Part shown: positions 61,488-64,000 of the stretch, piece by piece
Position numbering within the stretch: position 1 is the first letter of the stretch
How the letters are laid out: each line of letters opens with the position of its first letter
Source of the DNA: Malurus cyaneus samueli
Taxonomy: Eukaryota; Chordata; Aves; Passeriformes; Maluridae
Assembly (NCBI GenBank): GCA_009741485.1
Contig: CM019215.1
Location: forward strand, 73,909,735-73,973,734
Direction: 5' to 3'
Length of the DNA stretch: 64,000 nt
Position numbers and translations under genes: made by a program
Notes under the pieces: model-generated
Databases searched by the model: none
Told to the model about the DNA's origin: nothing
The model's input: the letters and a program-made list of their open reading frames with translations, nothing else

Positions 61488-64000
61488 GCGTTGATAGCAA
61501 AACTTCTGAACCCTCAGGTAGAAACTTCTGATGTAATGACATCTCCACTGTTCTGGGGAGAATCAAGAAGCTTGTAAGTCTTAGAAACCATTCCTGTAAT
61601 TTATCATTTCAGTCCATTTCTTCACCCCTGAATGATGCAGGATGGCTGTCTGCCATGAAGGCAAACTGTAAAAAGATGTAAAATGGTGAAGGGTATTTTG
61701 TTTGTTTAAATGGTGAATGTTAAATTGTGTTACTAATGACTCATTTATCTATACTTTGGTTTGTTCTATATGTAAAAAACGTGTTTCTAATTTGAATAAA
61801 CAAGTATCCATCAGTTTGATACTCTGAATCAAGTTAAGGCTCTGACTTAAATTGTATGTTTCTTTAAAAGCTGGGAGCACAAGGCTGACTTTGAGCGTGT
61901 GCTCTATTTGATAGCCATGTAGCACGGAGAAAATATAGCAGGAAGGGTGGCATGTATTTTGCAATAGTGCTTAAAAAAATGCGCAGCAAAGTTGCTTGGG
62001 GAATTGCATGATCATAAGAGTACTATTTCTTCCTTAAAGGTTTGTAAATTACACCACTGAAATTATTGCAAGATATGTTTTTTAGTGGAGACATTTTTTA
62101 AAATATTAAATGTCATCCCAGTGGCAATATTTCCTCATTGCTTTTTCTATTCTTGCTTTTGCCATTTGGTAAGTCTGTCTGCCAAACTAAACTGGTTTTT
62201 AGAAGCCAAATGCAGGCACTAGTAAAAAGGATATATGTGATTTTAGGTAGTTTATTTTTAATAACCCATTAACTTAATTAAAACTGATCATAACTTGGTT
62301 ATAGCTTATTGAAATGTCTCAGAATAAAATGGAAGCTGAATTTTGTCCAAGTTAAATTTTCAAAATAGAGTGAGGATGTTGCTTTCATTTTTCAAGTTCA
62401 ATGCATGATAGTGTTCAGCCAAAACTTTCATTTTTCTCAAAGTTGCTATAAAGGTTTTGCAGAGGAAGCTCTTCTTATGTTAATAGCTACCCAAGTGTAC
62501 ATATTTGGTAACTCTCCTGGTAATATCTAAAGTAAGTATTGGTATTGTAAAAATGTATTTGCCCTTGAAAGATGGTGTAAGGGGAAGTGTAGCTTTTTCT
62601 TGAAACAGGGCATAATTTCATATTTCCATTAGCAGATGTATGTTGGATATATGATACATGTATAATTATAGCCATTCTGTTAATATATAAAAATATCAAG
62701 TGCATAACTGGAAGCTCTTCAATCTTTCACGAAGCACTGTCTGATTTAGACTATGGAAAACAAGTGTATCTCCCTTTTCTAGCTTACATTATGATGACTT
62801 TTTTCAATAAAATAGGTTTTCATATTTAGTTAACATTGTCTTACGCCAAGTAGCATAGCTTAAAAAGTTGTCTTTCACATTTTCAAATTTCACGTGTGAT
62901 ATTTTTCCTTCCCCCGTCTACGTTTTGTCCTGCATACATAAAACTTTAGTGAGAAAATTGTTAACAGTATTGAATTGCATTTTCAGTATTTTCTCCCCAT
63001 CCTATTTTAGCGGCCAACTCAATGCTCCATCTAGGTAGACTTCATAAATGGAATGGTTCCAAATCTTGTGTGTGAAAACAAGGCAAGGATAGACTGGAGA
63101 GCTGAAAACCTGCCAAAACAAACTTGAGCGAAATAGCTTCGTTTGTCTGGTGCTGCACTTTGTAACACCACGGGGCTTTTCAAAGGTATTTCCATTCTCA
63201 GATGTATGTGGTCTATCGGGTATCACAAGGGGCAAGTGCCTTTGCAATCCATGAAGTCCATGTCCTGCAGCACTTAGGTGGCATTTCAGTCATCTTGCTA
63301 AGGAAGAAGGGACCCAGCTCGGTCCAACCATGCTGGCTGACCCCATTAAAGTTTGTGATATTTAAAGCAAAGGCTGCTATTTTGTATAGAGGTGGCAACA
63401 AGTACTGCAGTGTCTTAAAAAAGGCAACTTCATATAGATGAAGCTATTTCAGAGTTCTTTCACACTGGCATTTCAAATGTATTCCTTCAGTTTGCAAAGC
63501 AATAAATATGACTATTTGAGCTCCTTGCTAGATTGAATTTCACATACTTCGCATTTTAAGCTGTGTTTTTCTTTAAGAAGCATCTTGGTAGATGTTTTGA
63601 GGGTTATGAGTGTATTTCATTACAAGTGTAATGATTTCAGTAAGGTCAAGGCAATACAAGATTGAACTGAAGTCCAGAAAACCTGACCTGTAAGGGAAAT
63701 CACTGAAATATCTTTTATTTCCTTAATCAAGTGTGAGGTTGAGAAAGGAAGAAGATGTAAGCGTGTCTTGGAATACAGATTGAAATTACTGCAAAGAGAA
63801 AGGATTAAAGTCTTGTCCATGCTTGGTGTGGATGAGATAATTAGATTTTAATATTAGATCAGATTTCCCTGTGAGCATTGAACTAACCTGTGCTAGGTTC
63901 TGGTGCCTCTGCTGAGCCATGAAGGAAAAAAAGATTGGCCTAGATATTTGTAGGGCTAATACTTAAGTCTTATATATACACTTATAACTATAACTACACT

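Larger units (their letters stand above)
47158..64000 (+). other. FBXL7: FBXL7 intron 2, beginning (16,843 bases visible)
   Basis: From the donor to the window end I find no further exon. The F-box and leucine-rich-repeat coding exons are not present, so the intron continues beyond the window. I recognise no CR1 copy here, in contrast to the six in intron 1. The content is AT-rich unique-looking sequence plus T/G-rich simple repeats at 57962-58048 and 61389-61487. Several TAAT-rich tracts (52190-53560, 60430-60830) are possible regulatory elements. Confidence 0.88.

Noticed and set aside
61300..61566. Lysine/threonine-rich minus-strand frame
   Set aside because: It is produced by the poly-T/GTTTT repeat at 61389-61487.
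1..64000. CRISPR arrays, operons, prophage, toxin-antitoxin or other prokaryote-type systems
   Set aside because: The sequence is vertebrate nuclear DNA with spliced exons, a CpG island and CR1 repeats. No regularly spaced repeats or clustered genes were seen.
1..64000. tRNA, rRNA or small nuclear RNA genes
   Set aside because: I found no recognisable tRNA A/B boxes with a cloverleaf and no snRNA or rRNA core sequences by eye. A covariance-model search would be needed to exclude microRNAs.

Overview
The window looks like bird nuclear DNA. It is AT-rich, intron-dominated and almost free of long open frames. It has one strong CpG island and carries six CR1 non-LTR retrotransposon remnants, the dominant interspersed repeat of birds. 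I cannot name the species.

The one gene I can identify is FBXL7 (F-box and leucine-rich repeat protein 7), on the + strand. Its first coding exon (7664-7700, MGANNGKQYGSE plus one base) lies in the CpG island. It splices across a 39,367-base intron to a 90-base second exon (47068-47157, beginning KGSSSISSDM and ending with codon 42 plus one base). Both junctions have GT/AG signals and the phases agree (1 and 1). Only the N-terminal tail of about 42 residues is here. The F-box and leucine-rich repeats must lie beyond base 64000.

Layout: 1-6600 is intergenic DNA with no supported gene. 6603-7860 is a TATA-less CpG-island promoter containing a GC box, a long poly-T/poly-C tract, three upstream ATGs and the start codon. 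7701-47067 is intron 1, with six CR1 copies (four minus, two plus), simple repeats and one compositionally odd block. 47068-47157 is exon 2. 47158-64000 is the beginning of intron 2, with T/G-rich simple repeats and AT-rich tracts that could be conserved regulatory elements.

The most interesting signal is the translational layout of the FBXL7 leader. Three short upstream ORFs precede the start codon. The second and third overlap as ATGA. The third runs out of frame across the real start codon and over the exon 1/exon 2 junction, and its stop codon overlaps the in-frame ATG of codon 23, again as ATGA. That geometry could support a shorter FBXL7 made by reinitiation. Such a product would lack an N-terminus that fits an N-myristoylation motif. 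I see no gene cluster, CRISPR array, RNA gene or intact mobile element.
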